The position numbers were made by a program, and so were the translations under genes. A stretch of 64,000 bases of DNA from Emticicia sp037153985. GTDB taxonomy: Bacteria; Bacteroidota; Bacteroidia; Cytophagales; Spirosomataceae. Below the pieces are notes generated by a model. The model did not search any database and was not told where the DNA came from. It worked only from the letters and a program-made list of their open reading frames with translations. Position 1 is the stretch's first letter; the number at the start of each line of letters is the position of its first letter. The DNA lies in NCBI RefSeq assembly GCF_037153985.1, contig NZ_JBBAYI010000015.1, positions 49,297 through 113,296 of the forward strand. Direction: 5' to 3'. Below, piece by piece: positions 44,250 through 52,937 of the stretch.

Positions 44250-44290
44250 TGCAACAATGTTGCATATTTATTTTTTTAGCTATACTTTTG
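44250..44290 (+). promoter_or_regulatory. operator 4 with promoter of the TrxB-like gene
   Basis: Perfect palindrome TGCAACA-A-TGTTGCA (44250-44264); TTG at 44260-44262; after 20 bp TACTTTTG (44283-44290). Leader to the ATG at 44313 is about 15 nt. Confidence 0.7.
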
Positions 44291-44312
44291 CCTTGTTAAA
44301 AGTAAGTTTCAA

Positions 44313-45218
44313 ATGGCAGATAATAATTTTGAGGTACTCGTTATAGGCGGAAGCTACGCAGGGCTATCGGCAGCAATGAGTTTGGGGAGGTCGCTAAGGC
44401 GTGTTTTATTGATTGACAGCGGGCAGCCGTGCAACAGACAAACGCCCCATTCGCATAATTTTCTTACACAAGATGGCCAGAAACCTGCTACTATTGCCGC
44501 TACGGCTCTGGCACAGGTAAAGCAATATGCAAGCGTAACGTTCTATGAAGGGAAAGCCATTAACTGTGTAAGAACAGAAAAAGGTTTTGAGCTTATTACT
44601 GAAAAGGGCGACCTTTTTCGGGGCCAGAAAATTATATTTGCCACAGGTATTAAAGACTTGATGCCTGATATAACAGGTTTTGCCGAATGCTGGGGTATTT
44701 CGGTTATTCATTGCCCTTATTGCCACGGTTACGAGGTAAGAAACCAGCAGACGGGTATACTGGCTAATGGTGATATGGCTTTTCATTATGCACAATTAAT
44801 TCATAACTGGACCCAGCAACTTGTTATTTTTACCAACGGGCCATCTACATTAAGCCCTGAGCAGCAGACAAAACTCAAACAACGCCGTATTGAAATAATT
44901 GAAACTCCGATTGCGCACTTCGACCAAACCAACGGGCAGCTAAATGCTGTGGTTTTTCAGGATGAGTCAACCTTTCATCTGAAGGCCATCTATGCAAGAC
45001 CAGCTTTTGTGCAGTCGACCAATATACCTTTGGCTTTGGGTTGCGAATTAACCGAACAGGGATTAATAAAAGTAGATGCGTTTCAGAAAACCACGGTAGC
45101 AGGTGTTTTTGCCTGTGGCGATGCCACCAACCCTATGCGCTCGGTAGCTCTAGCGGTTGCTACTGGTTCGGCTACGGGTGCTTTTGTTAACCATGAGTTA
45201 ATAGGAGAAACATTTTAA
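44313..45218 (+). CDS. thioredoxin-reductase-like NAD(P)/FAD oxidoreductase
   Basis: 301 residues: FAD motif VLVIGGSYAGLSAAMSLGRS near residue 8, redox pair CPYCHGYEV near residue 135, degenerate second nucleotide fold (the usual GGGNSA is replaced by ILANGDMAFHYA), and closing VAGVFACGDATNPMRSVALAVATGSATG. It is the short TrxB-related group rather than classical thioredoxin reductase, so its partner is uncertain. It is controlled by a 7-1-7 operator shared with the metal-type locus, so it may answer metal or redox stress (inference). Confidence 0.85.
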   Translation: MADNNFEVLVIGGSYAGLSAAMSLGRSLRRVLLIDSGQPCNRQTPHSHNFLTQDGQKPATIAATALAQVKQYASVTFYEGKAINCVRTEKGFELITEKGDLFRGQKIIFATGIKDLMPDITGFAECWGISVIHCPYCHGYEVRNQQTGILANGDMAFHYAQLIHNWTQQLVIFTNGPSTLSPEQQTKLKQRRIEIIETPIAHFDQTNGQLNAVVFQDESTFHLKAIYARPAFVQSTNIPLALGCELTEQGLIKVDAFQKTTVAGVFACGDATNPMRSVALAVATGSATGAFVNHELIGETF

Positions 45219-45391
45219 ATAAGTACAACAAAGTAAGCCTTTGCCCAATACTAGAGCCATACAGAGGCACTTAGCCTTTGTCAGACCAACAAGCATAACT
45301 TCATTAAAGAGGTATCAGCAAAACTTGTGACTTAGCTCACAGGTTACGTTCGTGCAGATTACGGAACTTTGTATCATCAAAAAAACGAGAT

Positions 45392-46006
45392 ATGAAAAAA
45401 GTATTCGTAATTAACGCAGGGCAACGATTTGCCCATTCTGGCGGTGCTTTTAATAAAACATTAACCGCATGGACAACCGACTACCTCACCTCGAATGGTT
45501 TTGAGGTGAGAATGACAGACATTAATAATGATTTTGTTCCAGATAATGAAGTAGAAAATTTTAAATGGGCCGATGTCATTATCTACAACACACCTATCTG
45601 GTGGTTTCAGGTTCCTAATCGCTTCAAAAAATACATCGACGAAGTTTTTACAGCTGGGCATAACAACGGTATGTACCGAAGCGACGGACGCTCCAGAAGT
45701 AATCCGGCTATTAATTATGGTACAGGCGGACTGATGCACGGTAAACAATACATGATTAATACTACATGGAATGCCCCCGACACCGCTTTTACACTACCCG
45801 GTGAGTTTTTCAATGAAACGTCGGTAGATGATGGGGTACTGTTTGGTTTTCATCGCATGAATGCATTTACAGGCATGGAGAAAATTCAGGGTTTTCATTT
45901 TCACGACCTCGAAAAAAATGCTACCCCTGAGCGTATTGCCAGCTACCACGAGCAATATCTGGCGCATTTAAACAGCATTTTAATTGATGAAACCATTTGT
46001 GTATGA
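45392..46006 (+). CDS. mdaB: NAD(P)H-dependent quinone oxidoreductase (MdaB-like flavodoxin fold)
   Basis: 204 residues. Flavodoxin_2 pattern: FVINAGQRFAHSGGAFNKTLT near residue 5, FKWADVIIYNTPIWWFQVPNRFKKYIDEVF near residue 55, YGTGGLMHGKQYMINTTWNAP, and FLLGFHRM-type segment near residue 152. MdaB enzymes reduce quinones with two electrons and protect against oxidative or electrophile stress. Its stop overlaps the next start by 4 bp (ATGA), so the two are translationally coupled. Confidence 0.88.
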   Translation: MKKVFVINAGQRFAHSGGAFNKTLTAWTTDYLTSNGFEVRMTDINNDFVPDNEVENFKWADVIIYNTPIWWFQVPNRFKKYIDEVFTAGHNNGMYRSDGRSRSNPAINYGTGGLMHGKQYMINTTWNAPDTAFTLPGEFFNETSVDDGVLFGFHRMNAFTGMEKIQGFHFHDLEKNATPERIASYHEQYLAHLNSILIDETICV

Positions 46007-46770
46007 GAGTTTTTTTCAGAGGCATAGAATTATTAGCTATTATATGGGTTTTGGCTGCTTGCCACCCACATCAACAATTAACACAAACAACAGACATGAA
46101 ACCGAAAATATTATTTGTGGTAACAAGCCACGATACCAAAGGAAACACTGGTCAGAAAACAGGCTATTATCTTGGAGAGGTGTCTCATCCGTGGGAAGTA
46201 TTAACAGAAGCAGGGTTTGAAATTGATTTTGTGAGCCCCAAAGGTGGAAATCCTCCGGTTGATGGGTTCGATTTACAAGATGCTGCCAATAAAAAATTCT
46301 GGGAAGACAACTACTATCAGCAAAAAATTTCTCACTCCATGAAACCTGATGAAGTGAATCCGGCAGACTATAAAGCCATTTTTTATGCTGGCGGACACGG
46401 AGCCGTTTGGGACTTACCTCATGAGGAGAAAATAGCCAGCATTGCAGCACAAATTTATGAAAACAACGGAGTAGTAGCAGCGGTTTGTCATGGCCCGGCT
46501 GGGTTAACTGGTATTAAACTAAGTAGCGGCAAGTTTCTGGTAGAAGGTAAAAAAGTTAATGGCTTTACCAACGAGGAGGAAGAAATAGTAAAACTAACCC
46601 ATGTAGTGCCTTTTCTACTCGAAGACAAGCTGAAAGAACTTGGCGGAATTTATGAGAAGTCGGCCCCGTGGCAGGTTCATGTAACAGTCGATGGCAGATT
46701 AATTACAGGCCAGAACCCGCAGTCTGCCAAAGGGGTAGGCGAAGCAATAAAAGATGCTTTAAGCAGGTAA
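46003..46770 (+). CDS. DJ-1/PfpI (Hsp31-like) protein with lipoprotein signal
   Basis: 255 residues from the ATG at 46003. The N-terminus MRVFFRGIELLAIIWVLAAC is a lipoprotein signal (lipobox LAAC, Cys 20). The rest is a DJ-1/PfpI domain of the Hsp31 glyoxalase type: KILFVVTSHD, Glu in FYAGGHGAVWDL, nucleophile elbow AAVCHGPAGL (Cys near residue 160), and ITGQNPQSAKGVGEAI. Such enzymes detoxify methylglyoxal or repair glycation, normally in the cytoplasm. An alternative start at 46096 would give a cytosolic form. Lipidation would be unusual. Confidence 0.85.
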   Translation: MRVFFRGIELLAIIWVLAACHPHQQLTQTTDMKPKILFVVTSHDTKGNTGQKTGYYLGEVSHPWEVLTEAGFEIDFVSPKGGNPPVDGFDLQDAANKKFWEDNYYQQKISHSMKPDEVNPADYKAIFYAGGHGAVWDLPHEEKIASIAAQIYENNGVVAAVCHGPAGLTGIKLSSGKFLVEGKKVNGFTNEEEEIVKLTHVVPFLLEDKLKELGGIYEKSAPWQVHVTVDGRLITGQNPQSAKGVGEAIKDALSR

Positions 46771-46822
46771 TCTTGTTGGTAGTAAAATAAAAATGGCGTA
46801 TTCTTTTTTGTATTTTTGCAAA

Positions 46823-47392
46823 ATGGAATACGCTTCTTTTTTAAGGAAACACATTGAAGAAATTATTCCTCTGAGCGATGAGGAATTCGATGTTGTGTTG
46901 GCTCATTTTTCATACAAAACTATCAACAGAAAAGATTTTTTAATCAAGGAGGGGCAAACCGTAAAGGCCGAATTTTTTGTAGTTAAAGGTCTGTTGAAAG
47001 CGTTTATGTATGACGATGCCGGCAAGGAATTTATTGTCCAGTTTGCGATGGAAAACTGGTGGATATCAGATTACCCAGCCTATAAAATTCAGGGAAAAGG
47101 AGACTTGTGTGTGCAAGCATTAGAAGACTGCATAGTGCTTGAGCTGACAATGGATAATAAAGATAAAATGTGTAAACTACTGCCCAAAATGTATGAATTT
47201 CATGGACGAAAAGCCTTTAGTGGATTTGTAGCCTTACAAAAGCGTGTACTTTCTTTAATGAAAAACTCTGCCAAAGAAAAATATGAATTATTGTTGGAAC
47301 AATATCCGGTATTGTTCCAAAGGGTTTCTAAAACAACCATAGCGCATTATCTGGGTGTATCCAGAGAAACCTTGAGCCGTCTGGAAAAATAA
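46823..47392 (+). CDS. Crp/Fnr family transcription regulator
   Basis: About 189 residues from ATG 46823; an upstream in-frame start overlaps a TAnnTTTG element. An N-terminal cyclic-nucleotide-binding fold (FLIKEGQTVKAEFFVVKGLLKAFMYDD) is followed by a C-terminal helix-turn-helix SKTTIAHYLGVSRETLSRLEK. No Cys cluster of FNR type is seen, so not an iron-sulfur oxygen sensor. Directly downstream of the MdaB-PfpI pair, it probably regulates it in response to quinone or aldehyde stress (inference). Confidence 0.88.
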   Translation: MEYASFLRKHIEEIIPLSDEEFDVVLAHFSYKTINRKDFLIKEGQTVKAEFFVVKGLLKAFMYDDAGKEFIVQFAMENWWISDYPAYKIQGKGDLCVQALEDCIVLELTMDNKDKMCKLLPKMYEFHGRKAFSGFVALQKRVLSLMKNSAKEKYELLLEQYPVLFQRVSKTTIAHYLGVSRETLSRLEK

Positions 47393-48394
47393 GTAGCTTA
47401 TTTGATGCCTTGCCCTTGATTATATAAAACCACATTCCGATTATTCTTACAGGCCAATACAACTTCTCAAATATTTTTTTGCATTGCGTAAATGGCAAGC
47501 TGTATGTAAGCACTTGCTTTTTATCCTGAATATGGCATTTCTAGCTACTGATTTTTTTTAGACTTTGTTTTTTTTCAGGTATTTATACGCTGTTATTATT
47601 AAAATCTATGTTCAGATTTACCCCAAAACGTAAATTATTATCAAATAACACGACAAAGTGTTGTTTTTTCAAAATAAAACTACAAAATTTGTCGACATAT
47701 AGGACAATTGACATTTATAATTTTCTCAGATAACTTTTGCACCCTTAACTAAACCAAGAATTTTGTTTTTAGCCTTTTTATAATCGGAACTGCCGAAACA
47801 ACTGATGCCAAAGTCCTTTTTACTGACGGATTTTGGCATTTGCTTTTTCGTCCCGTATGATAAAAAAGCAAGGGTCTATAAAAAGAAAAATCGTAAGATA
47901 AAATCTTACGACTTTCTAAAACAACTTTTGCTGTAATCAGTCTATAGGACAGACTGACTACAAATTTTATTTTATTTTTTTGTATTTCCCAAAGAAAATG
48001 TCACATAATTGCAAAAAATTACTAATCGTTCCGACGAATAAATAATTTTGCAAATGAAATACTATTCTCATACGAAAAAAAAATATAAAATACAATTTTT
48101 TCACCGTAAATTCTAGGAAATACAATAATACAAGGTAAAAAATGGTACTTTTTATAATATAGGGTTATATCCAAAAGTATATAAAAAAGGGTTAAATCTG
48201 CCTCTTATCGCTCCTAAAACCGAATAAATAATAGTATTTTTTTGAGATAGCCCATTAGCTAAAAACACCTGTTTGTTTTTTATAATAGTATGAGTGCTAC
48301 CTTTTAATCATAAATCTAATAGCTGTGGCAGTTTACTTCGTTAGTGGCAAGTACCAGAAAAACAATAGTTCTTTAATGTGTATTTTCGGTCAGC
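47393..48394. other. 1-kb gene-free region
   Basis: Rich in A and T with no convincing coding frame. It contains a good promoter and structured RNA candidate (next entry) and a second small inverted repeat CAGTCT/AGACTG near 47938-47956. Otherwise I see nothing. Confidence 0.6.
47745..47912 (+). ncRNA. candidate structured non-coding RNA
   Basis: A TTG (47708-47710) and TAACTTTTG (47731-47739) 20 bp apart start a transcript near 47746. The RNA would form a long rod: CTTTTTATA (47774-47782) pairs with TATAAAAAG (47877-47885), and inside it ATGCCAAAGTCC (47805-47816) with GGATTTTGGCAT (47828-47839). It ends at a perfect stem-loop TCGTAAGAT-AAA-ATCTTACGA (47891-47911). Size and rod shape recall 6S RNA, but I cannot confirm that identity. 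Confidence 0.4.
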
Positions 48395-49306
48395 TTATGG
48401 TTTGGTAGGTATCACAAACTGATAGCTTTTACCTTCTTTTACTTCAAACATGATATTCATAAATTTATTCTCTTCATAGTATTTGTCGGTTTTAACCGAA
48501 CCTGGGTTATACACAAGCCACGGATTATAATATTTAAGAGTTTTATAGGTAATGTTGTATTTACGGGCAAAGTCGATGAGGTTAATATCTTCGCTTACTG
48601 ATACATTTATGGTCGGAACAGTAGCCTCTGGTTTCTCTACAATAAAACCATACGCAGCCGGATTCTCACAAATCAGTTTCAGAGCCAGTATCCTGAAAAT
48701 ATAATCGTTGGTTTCGAGCGTCAGATGAAGGTCGTAGTACGATTCTACTCCTTGCGCTTTTAGGGTGTTCATGATAGCCGTACGACCTGAATTATAGGCC
48801 GCTGCGGTGAGTGTCCAGTTTTTAAAAGTTTTGTTCATCGAGTTCAGAAAATTACAGGCCGCCTGTGTTGATAACTCTAGGTCACGGCGTTGGTCGACAA
48901 ACTTTGTAACCTCCAGTTTATATTCTTTGGCAGTGGTATCTCTGAACTGCCAGAAGCCTGCCGCTTTGCCAGAGTTGGCATAAGGCCACAGCTCACTTTC
49001 AATAACTGCCAGATAAAAGAAATCAGCAGGAACTTTATTCTTGGTCAGAATCCCCACTATTTTATCCCGATACCGAGCTACTCTGTTCAGTATAAATAAA
49101 GTTGAAGAGTGTTTATAAACATTTTTAACGAGTTCCTGTTGTAGTTGTTCGTACACGATAGGGTCTTGGAGGGGTACTTTTTCACCAGCAAACTCCAGCG
49201 TTGCAGGAATAGGCGGCATGGAGATTTTCTGTGTTACTGGCTGGGCATAGGCACTACCTACGCAAATACCTAACAAAAGCAGGTAAAAAGAGAATGTTTG
49301 TTTCAT
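48395..49306 (-). CDS. MltD-type lytic transglycosylase
   Basis: 303 residues with a signal peptide (MKQTFSFYLLLLGICVGSAYAQ). The catalytic SLT domain (about 80-200) contains YLAVIESELWPYANSGKAAGFWQFRDTTAK (catalytic Glu in IESEL) and AAAYNSGRTAI. A C-terminal LysM-like segment (NLIDFARKYNITYKTLKYYNPWL) binds peptidoglycan. It cuts glycan strands in the periplasm during wall turnover. Single gene. Confidence 0.9.
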   Translation of the reverse strand: MKQTFSFYLLLLGICVGSAYAQPVTQKISMPPIPATLEFAGEKVPLQDPIVYEQLQQELVKNVYKHSSTLFILNRVARYRDKIVGILTKNKVPADFFYLAVIESELWPYANSGKAAGFWQFRDTTAKEYKLEVTKFVDQRRDLELSTQAACNFLNSMNKTFKNWTLTAAAYNSGRTAIMNTLKAQGVESYYDLHLTLETNDYIFRILALKLICENPAAYGFIVEKPEATVPTINVSVSEDINLIDFARKYNITYKTLKYYNPWLVYNPGSVKTDKYYEENKFMNIMFEVKEGKSYQFVIPTKP

Positions 49307-49645
49307 GTGTTTTAGCTTGGCTTTAAAACTTTCTGTTAAATTCTCTAAAAAGATTCTTTCTTACAAGTAATGGGCCTAAATCATAGGTATAATTTTTTGT
49401 TTAAATACACGCTATTGGAGTTAAAGTATCATACTAAAGGCTTAGTAAGTACATTCTGTTTTAACGGAGCTTTAATATAAATTTTAAATAGATTTTAGAC
49501 CGATGTTCTTACTTTGTTGCATCAAAAACAACAAAGCCACAATGAATTTTTTTTACGCAAAACCAAACCAATGAAACCGTTGCCTATATGTAGCAGCGCA
49601 TTCATTTGAATTAAATCGTCACATCAATTTTAAATGACCAGAACA
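49307..49645. other. intergenic stretch
   Basis: No gene seen. Near 49512-49535 CTTTGTTG and CAACAAAG form a small inverted repeat just upstream of the next gene. Confidence 0.5.
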
Positions 49646-50260
49646 ATGAAAAAGAACATCGTAATGGTAGGCATCTTAGCCTTGCCGCTATTCTCAAACG
49701 CGCAAACAAACTTTACTACTACGCTTGCTAGTAACAACACCACAGTAGCTTCGTTGACAGATGATATTCCACAAAATGGAATTTTTCTGAATGCTTCCGA
49801 ATTTGAAAACGGAATACCCGAAAAAGGCTTCGATAAAAAATCAAAAACCTTCCATATCCGTGAATTTAATAACAAGGTTATCCTGACCGAAAACGCCGAA
49901 AAAACTAAATATCCTAAATCTGAAATCTGGGGTTTCCGCAAAAATAATGTCGATTACCGCACCTACAATAATCAGGATTATACCATAGCTTATGCACCCA
50001 AAGGCTTGTCGGTTATTTTTTATTCGCTTGGTGAAAAAATAGGCGAAGGCAATATTAAAGATGATTTTCAGAATACATACTATTTTAGCCGAAACAGCCA
50101 GAGTGCTATTTATCCTCTAACTGCTACGAATGTGAAAGAAGTTTTTTCAGACCAGCTTGGTTTTGTAGAAGCCCTCAACAAAGTTAATTTATCTGACGCC
50201 ATGCCTATTCATGAAATAGATAAGGTTTTGTCTGAATACGTAAAAAACAATGTAAACTAA
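49646..50260 (+). CDS. secreted hypothetical protein
   Basis: 204 residues from ATG 49646, which gives a clean signal peptide (MKKNIVMVGILALPLFSNAQ). An ATG 12 bp upstream is less likely. The mature protein is Asn- and Lys-rich and beta-like, with no Cys; a segment SEIWGFRKNNVDYRTYNNQDY stands out. Not recognised. It may be a periplasmic or secreted adaptor protein. Confidence 0.65.
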   Translation: MKKNIVMVGILALPLFSNAQTNFTTTLASNNTTVASLTDDIPQNGIFLNASEFENGIPEKGFDKKSKTFHIREFNNKVILTENAEKTKYPKSEIWGFRKNNVDYRTYNNQDYTIAYAPKGLSVIFYSLGEKIGEGNIKDDFQNTYYFSRNSQSAIYPLTATNVKEVFSDQLGFVEALNKVNLSDAMPIHEIDKVLSEYVKNNVN

Positions 50261-50267
50261 GCCATAA

Positions 50268-50439
50268 ACAGGCAGGACGGAACGCGAAGTTAGACTCCCT
50301 GAGCAATACAGCACAAAAGTAACTCTTAACTATGGTAGCAGAATTGGCTCCGTTGGTAATTATACGTATTGCTTCATGTGCCCTGCCTGTGATAGAATAA
50401 TTACCGACCTCATGAGCTTGAATTTGGGCTGCCATAGTT
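50268..50439. repeat. region with three interleaved inverted repeats
   Basis: ACAGGCAGG (50268-50276) pairs with CCTGCCTGT (50382-50390); GGTAATTAT (50355-50363) with ATAATTACC (50397-50405); AACTATGGTAGCA (50328-50340) with its near complement at 50427-50439. The first crosses the other two, so they are alternative folds or a pseudoknot. It could be a structured RNA, a small mobile element remnant, or an attenuator for the downstream outer-membrane protein. Confidence 0.35.
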
Positions 50440-50562
50440 TTTGCTGAACATTCCCGTAAAAATCTTTGTTAATAGAAAGGTGGTTTTGTGCCACCTTTTT
50501 TAATTTTGCTTCGTCTAGATATTAATACCACATTTACTTACTTCTGGCTTTTTGTTGATGGG

Positions 50563-51744
50563 ATGAACCGACAAGCATTTATTATTTTTATTATAATCTT
50601 TAGCCCGACTTTACTACTGGCGCAGGTTCCCTATTCGCAGCAGAAAGATGCTATTGATTTGCTGAGGACGGCTTTTGATATTTCAAAACCCCGAAAAACC
50701 GACTCTACCTCGCTGAAAGAAGGCGGCAAGGTGGTTGCTTTTTTGCCTAATGTGGGGTATGCGCCACAAAGCCGCTTTCTGGTTCAGTTTGTGACTAATG
50801 TGGCCCTGAAAAACACCAACGCTAATGTTTCTATTTTTAATATACTGGCTACTTACACCCAGAACCGGCAGTCTATTCTGCAAGGAACAAGCAGTTATTT
50901 CTCTAAAAACAATAAATATTTCTTCTCGACCGACTGGCGTTTAATGAATTACCCGCAGTCTACTTATGGTTTAGGCATGAATACCTCGCTCGATAAAGGT
51001 ATCGATATGAATTTCAGGTATCTGAAACTTTATCAGACCCTCATGCGGAGCGTTGCATCTGGGTTATATGTAGGTATTGGCTACCAGTTTGATTACCATT
51101 GGAAAATACAAAGCCTGACCGAAGATGACATCGTTACCGAAATATCCGGTTATAGCCTCGGTACTTCGGGTGCTTCGGTATCTTCAGGGCCTACCGTTGC
51201 CTTACTGTTTGACAATCGCACCAATGCCATGAGCCCCTCAAGAGGCTTTTATGCCAATATGGTACTGAAACAAACCCTCAAAAGCCTCGGCAGTAATACC
51301 AACTACCAGTCGTTGCTGCTCGATGCACGTAAATACTTTAATCTTTCGGGTAATGGTAATCATGTACTTGCCCTTTGGTCTTATAACTTTTTTACGCACG
51401 GCCATGTGCCTTATCTGGATATGCCCAGTACTGGCTGGGATACCAACGTAAACACAGGCAGAGGGTTTATTCAGGGGCGTTACAGGGGGCAAAACCTGAT
51501 GTATCTGGAAACAGAATACAGGTTTACTCTGACCCGAAACCAGTTATTTGGTGGGGTTGTGTTTTCAAATCTGCAAACTGTCAGTGAACCTGATACCCGG
51601 CGGTTCAATAAAATAATGCCCGCTATTGGGGCTGGCCTCAGGATTCGGGTAAATAAGTTTTCGAGAGCCAACCTTGCCATTGACTACGGCATTGGCGGTG
51701 ATGGCTCTCGAAATTTATATTTCAATTTCGGAGAAGTTTTCTGA
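50563..51744 (+). CDS. outer-membrane protein, Omp85-like surface antigen domain
   Basis: 393 residues from ATG 50563, selected for its signal peptide (MNRQAFIIFIIIFSPTLLLAQ). The body is a beta-barrel resembling the C-terminal domain of BamA/TamA and ShlB relatives: repeated alternating strands, SGPTVALLFDNRTNAMSPSRGFYANMVLKQ near residue 215, WDTNVNTGRGFIQGRYRGQNLMYLETEYRF near residue 300, and a C-terminus ending in Phe. No POTRA domains are present, so it is a stand-alone barrel. Role unknown. Confidence 0.8.
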   Translation: MNRQAFIIFIIIFSPTLLLAQVPYSQQKDAIDLLRTAFDISKPRKTDSTSLKEGGKVVAFLPNVGYAPQSRFLVQFVTNVALKNTNANVSIFNILATYTQNRQSILQGTSSYFSKNNKYFFSTDWRLMNYPQSTYGLGMNTSLDKGIDMNFRYLKLYQTLMRSVASGLYVGIGYQFDYHWKIQSLTEDDIVTEISGYSLGTSGASVSSGPTVALLFDNRTNAMSPSRGFYANMVLKQTLKSLGSNTNYQSLLLDARKYFNLSGNGNHVLALWSYNFFTHGHVPYLDMPSTGWDTNVNTGRGFIQGRYRGQNLMYLETEYRFTLTRNQLFGGVVFSNLQTVSEPDTRRFNKIMPAIGAGLRIRVNKFSRANLAIDYGIGGDGSRNLYFNFGEVF

Positions 51745-51761
51745 TAGAAATTTCCGCTGAC

Positions 51762-52910
51762 TTATTTTACTCCCTGAAACGCCTGTAACATTTGCTCAAT
51801 AGCATTGCCGGAATGAAGCATCTCTGTTGATTCGAGCGTTAACTGGGTTACAGTTGAAGCCCGCTGACGCATCTGGTTTTCATAAGCTGTGAGGGCCTCC
51901 TGTACCGACTGAAAAGCTGGATTCAGCAAGCATTCGGCTAGTTCGAGGGCATCCTGCATAGCCATATTTACGCCTTCGCCGGCATAGGGTGGCATTCGAT
52001 GAGCCGCATCACCGAGCAATGTCAGGTTAGGGAGGGTTTCCCAATACTGATCGAGCGGAAAATGATATTGTGGTCGAGGTACAAAGCTAAGTTCGTTACT
52101 GGCAAATAATTCCAGCCATATACTATTCCAAGAGCCAAAAGCACTTTTAAACCAGTTTTCTACCTGTGTTTTATCCGAAAAATCGATGTTACTTTCGCTG
52201 AGCCAGTTTTCGACCACCTTACAACCCGTGTAGAACGATAAACAACCATCACCTTTAGCACTCAGAATGAGCGATTGTTCATCACCAAAAGCAAATATCT
52301 TTCCGCCATTTACCAGTTTCCACAAAGCAGGAGCATTGCTGGCAGCATTGTACAGGTTTCCCTCTATGATTGTAATACCTGAATAAACGGCTTTAATCGG
52401 ATTGCAGTATGACCTGATTTTTGAGTTAGCTCCATCGGCTGCAATTACTACATCGGCATAGGCGGTGGTGTGGTTTCTGAACTGCAACAACCAGCCTTCG
52501 TTTTGTGGTTGCATTGAAACAAACTGGCTGTCCCAGACAACTGTATCTGGTTTTAACGATGCCAGCAAGATATTTCTTAAGGGTCCTCTGTCAATTTCGG
52601 GCCGTTGCTCGCCAAAATCTTCTGCTGTGTGGTCGTCCAGATGCACTATTCCAGCTTTATCAAGAATCTTTAATTTTCCTGCTTGTGGTCTATAATTCGC
52701 ATAAAAAGCTTCTATTAAACCTGCTTTCCGAAGAGCTTCCAGCCCCGAATCTTCGTGTAGGTCAAGGGTAGCACCCTGTACCCTTACATCTTTGTTTATA
52801 TCACGTTCATATACTTTTACGTTAGCACCATTTTGCTCTAAAAGTCTGGCAAGGGTTAAGCCTCCGGGGCCACCGCCTACAATTGCTATTTGTTTGTTGT
52901 GTATTGGCAT
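51762..52910 (-). CDS. TetX-like FAD-dependent monooxygenase
   Basis: 382 residues of the group A flavin hydroxylases. IAIVGGGPGGLTLARLLEQNGANVKVYERD near residue 8 (FAD), the TLDLHEDSGLEALRKAGL segment near residue 48 (which resembles TetX GGTLDLHKGSGQEAM), DGANSKIR near residue 162 (DG motif) and GDAAHRMPPYAGEGVNMAMQDA near residue 300 (GD motif). The organisation is close to tetracycline-inactivating TetX from memory of that sequence, but similar enzymes act on other aromatic substrates. The upstream AraC gene is 27 bp away and may control it. Confidence 0.85.
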   Translation of the reverse strand: MPIHNKQIAIVGGGPGGLTLARLLEQNGANVKVYERDINKDVRVQGATLDLHEDSGLEALRKAGLIEAFYANYRPQAGKLKILDKAGIVHLDDHTAEDFGEQRPEIDRGPLRNILLASLKPDTVVWDSQFVSMQPQNEGWLLQFRNHTTAYADVVIAADGANSKIRSYCNPIKAVYSGITIIEGNLYNAASNAPALWKLVNGGKIFAFGDEQSLILSAKGDGCLSFYTGCKVVENWLSESNIDFSDKTQVENWFKSAFGSWNSIWLELFASNELSFVPRPQYHFPLDQYWETLPNLTLLGDAAHRMPPYAGEGVNMAMQDALELAECLLNPAFQSVQEALTAYENQMRQRASTVTQLTLESTEMLHSGNAIEQMLQAFQGVK

Positions 52911-52937
52911 ACCATTAATAGTTTTAATGGTGCAAAG

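Noticed and set aside
44101..44346. 81-codon frame before the TrxB-like gene
   Set aside because: It overlaps the palindromic operator and promoter and the start of the real gene, with no conserved pattern.
50205..50435. 76-codon minus-strand frame over the inverted-repeat region
   Set aside because: No known motif; it overlaps the end of the upstream gene, and the composition looks like a chance frame through a repeat region.
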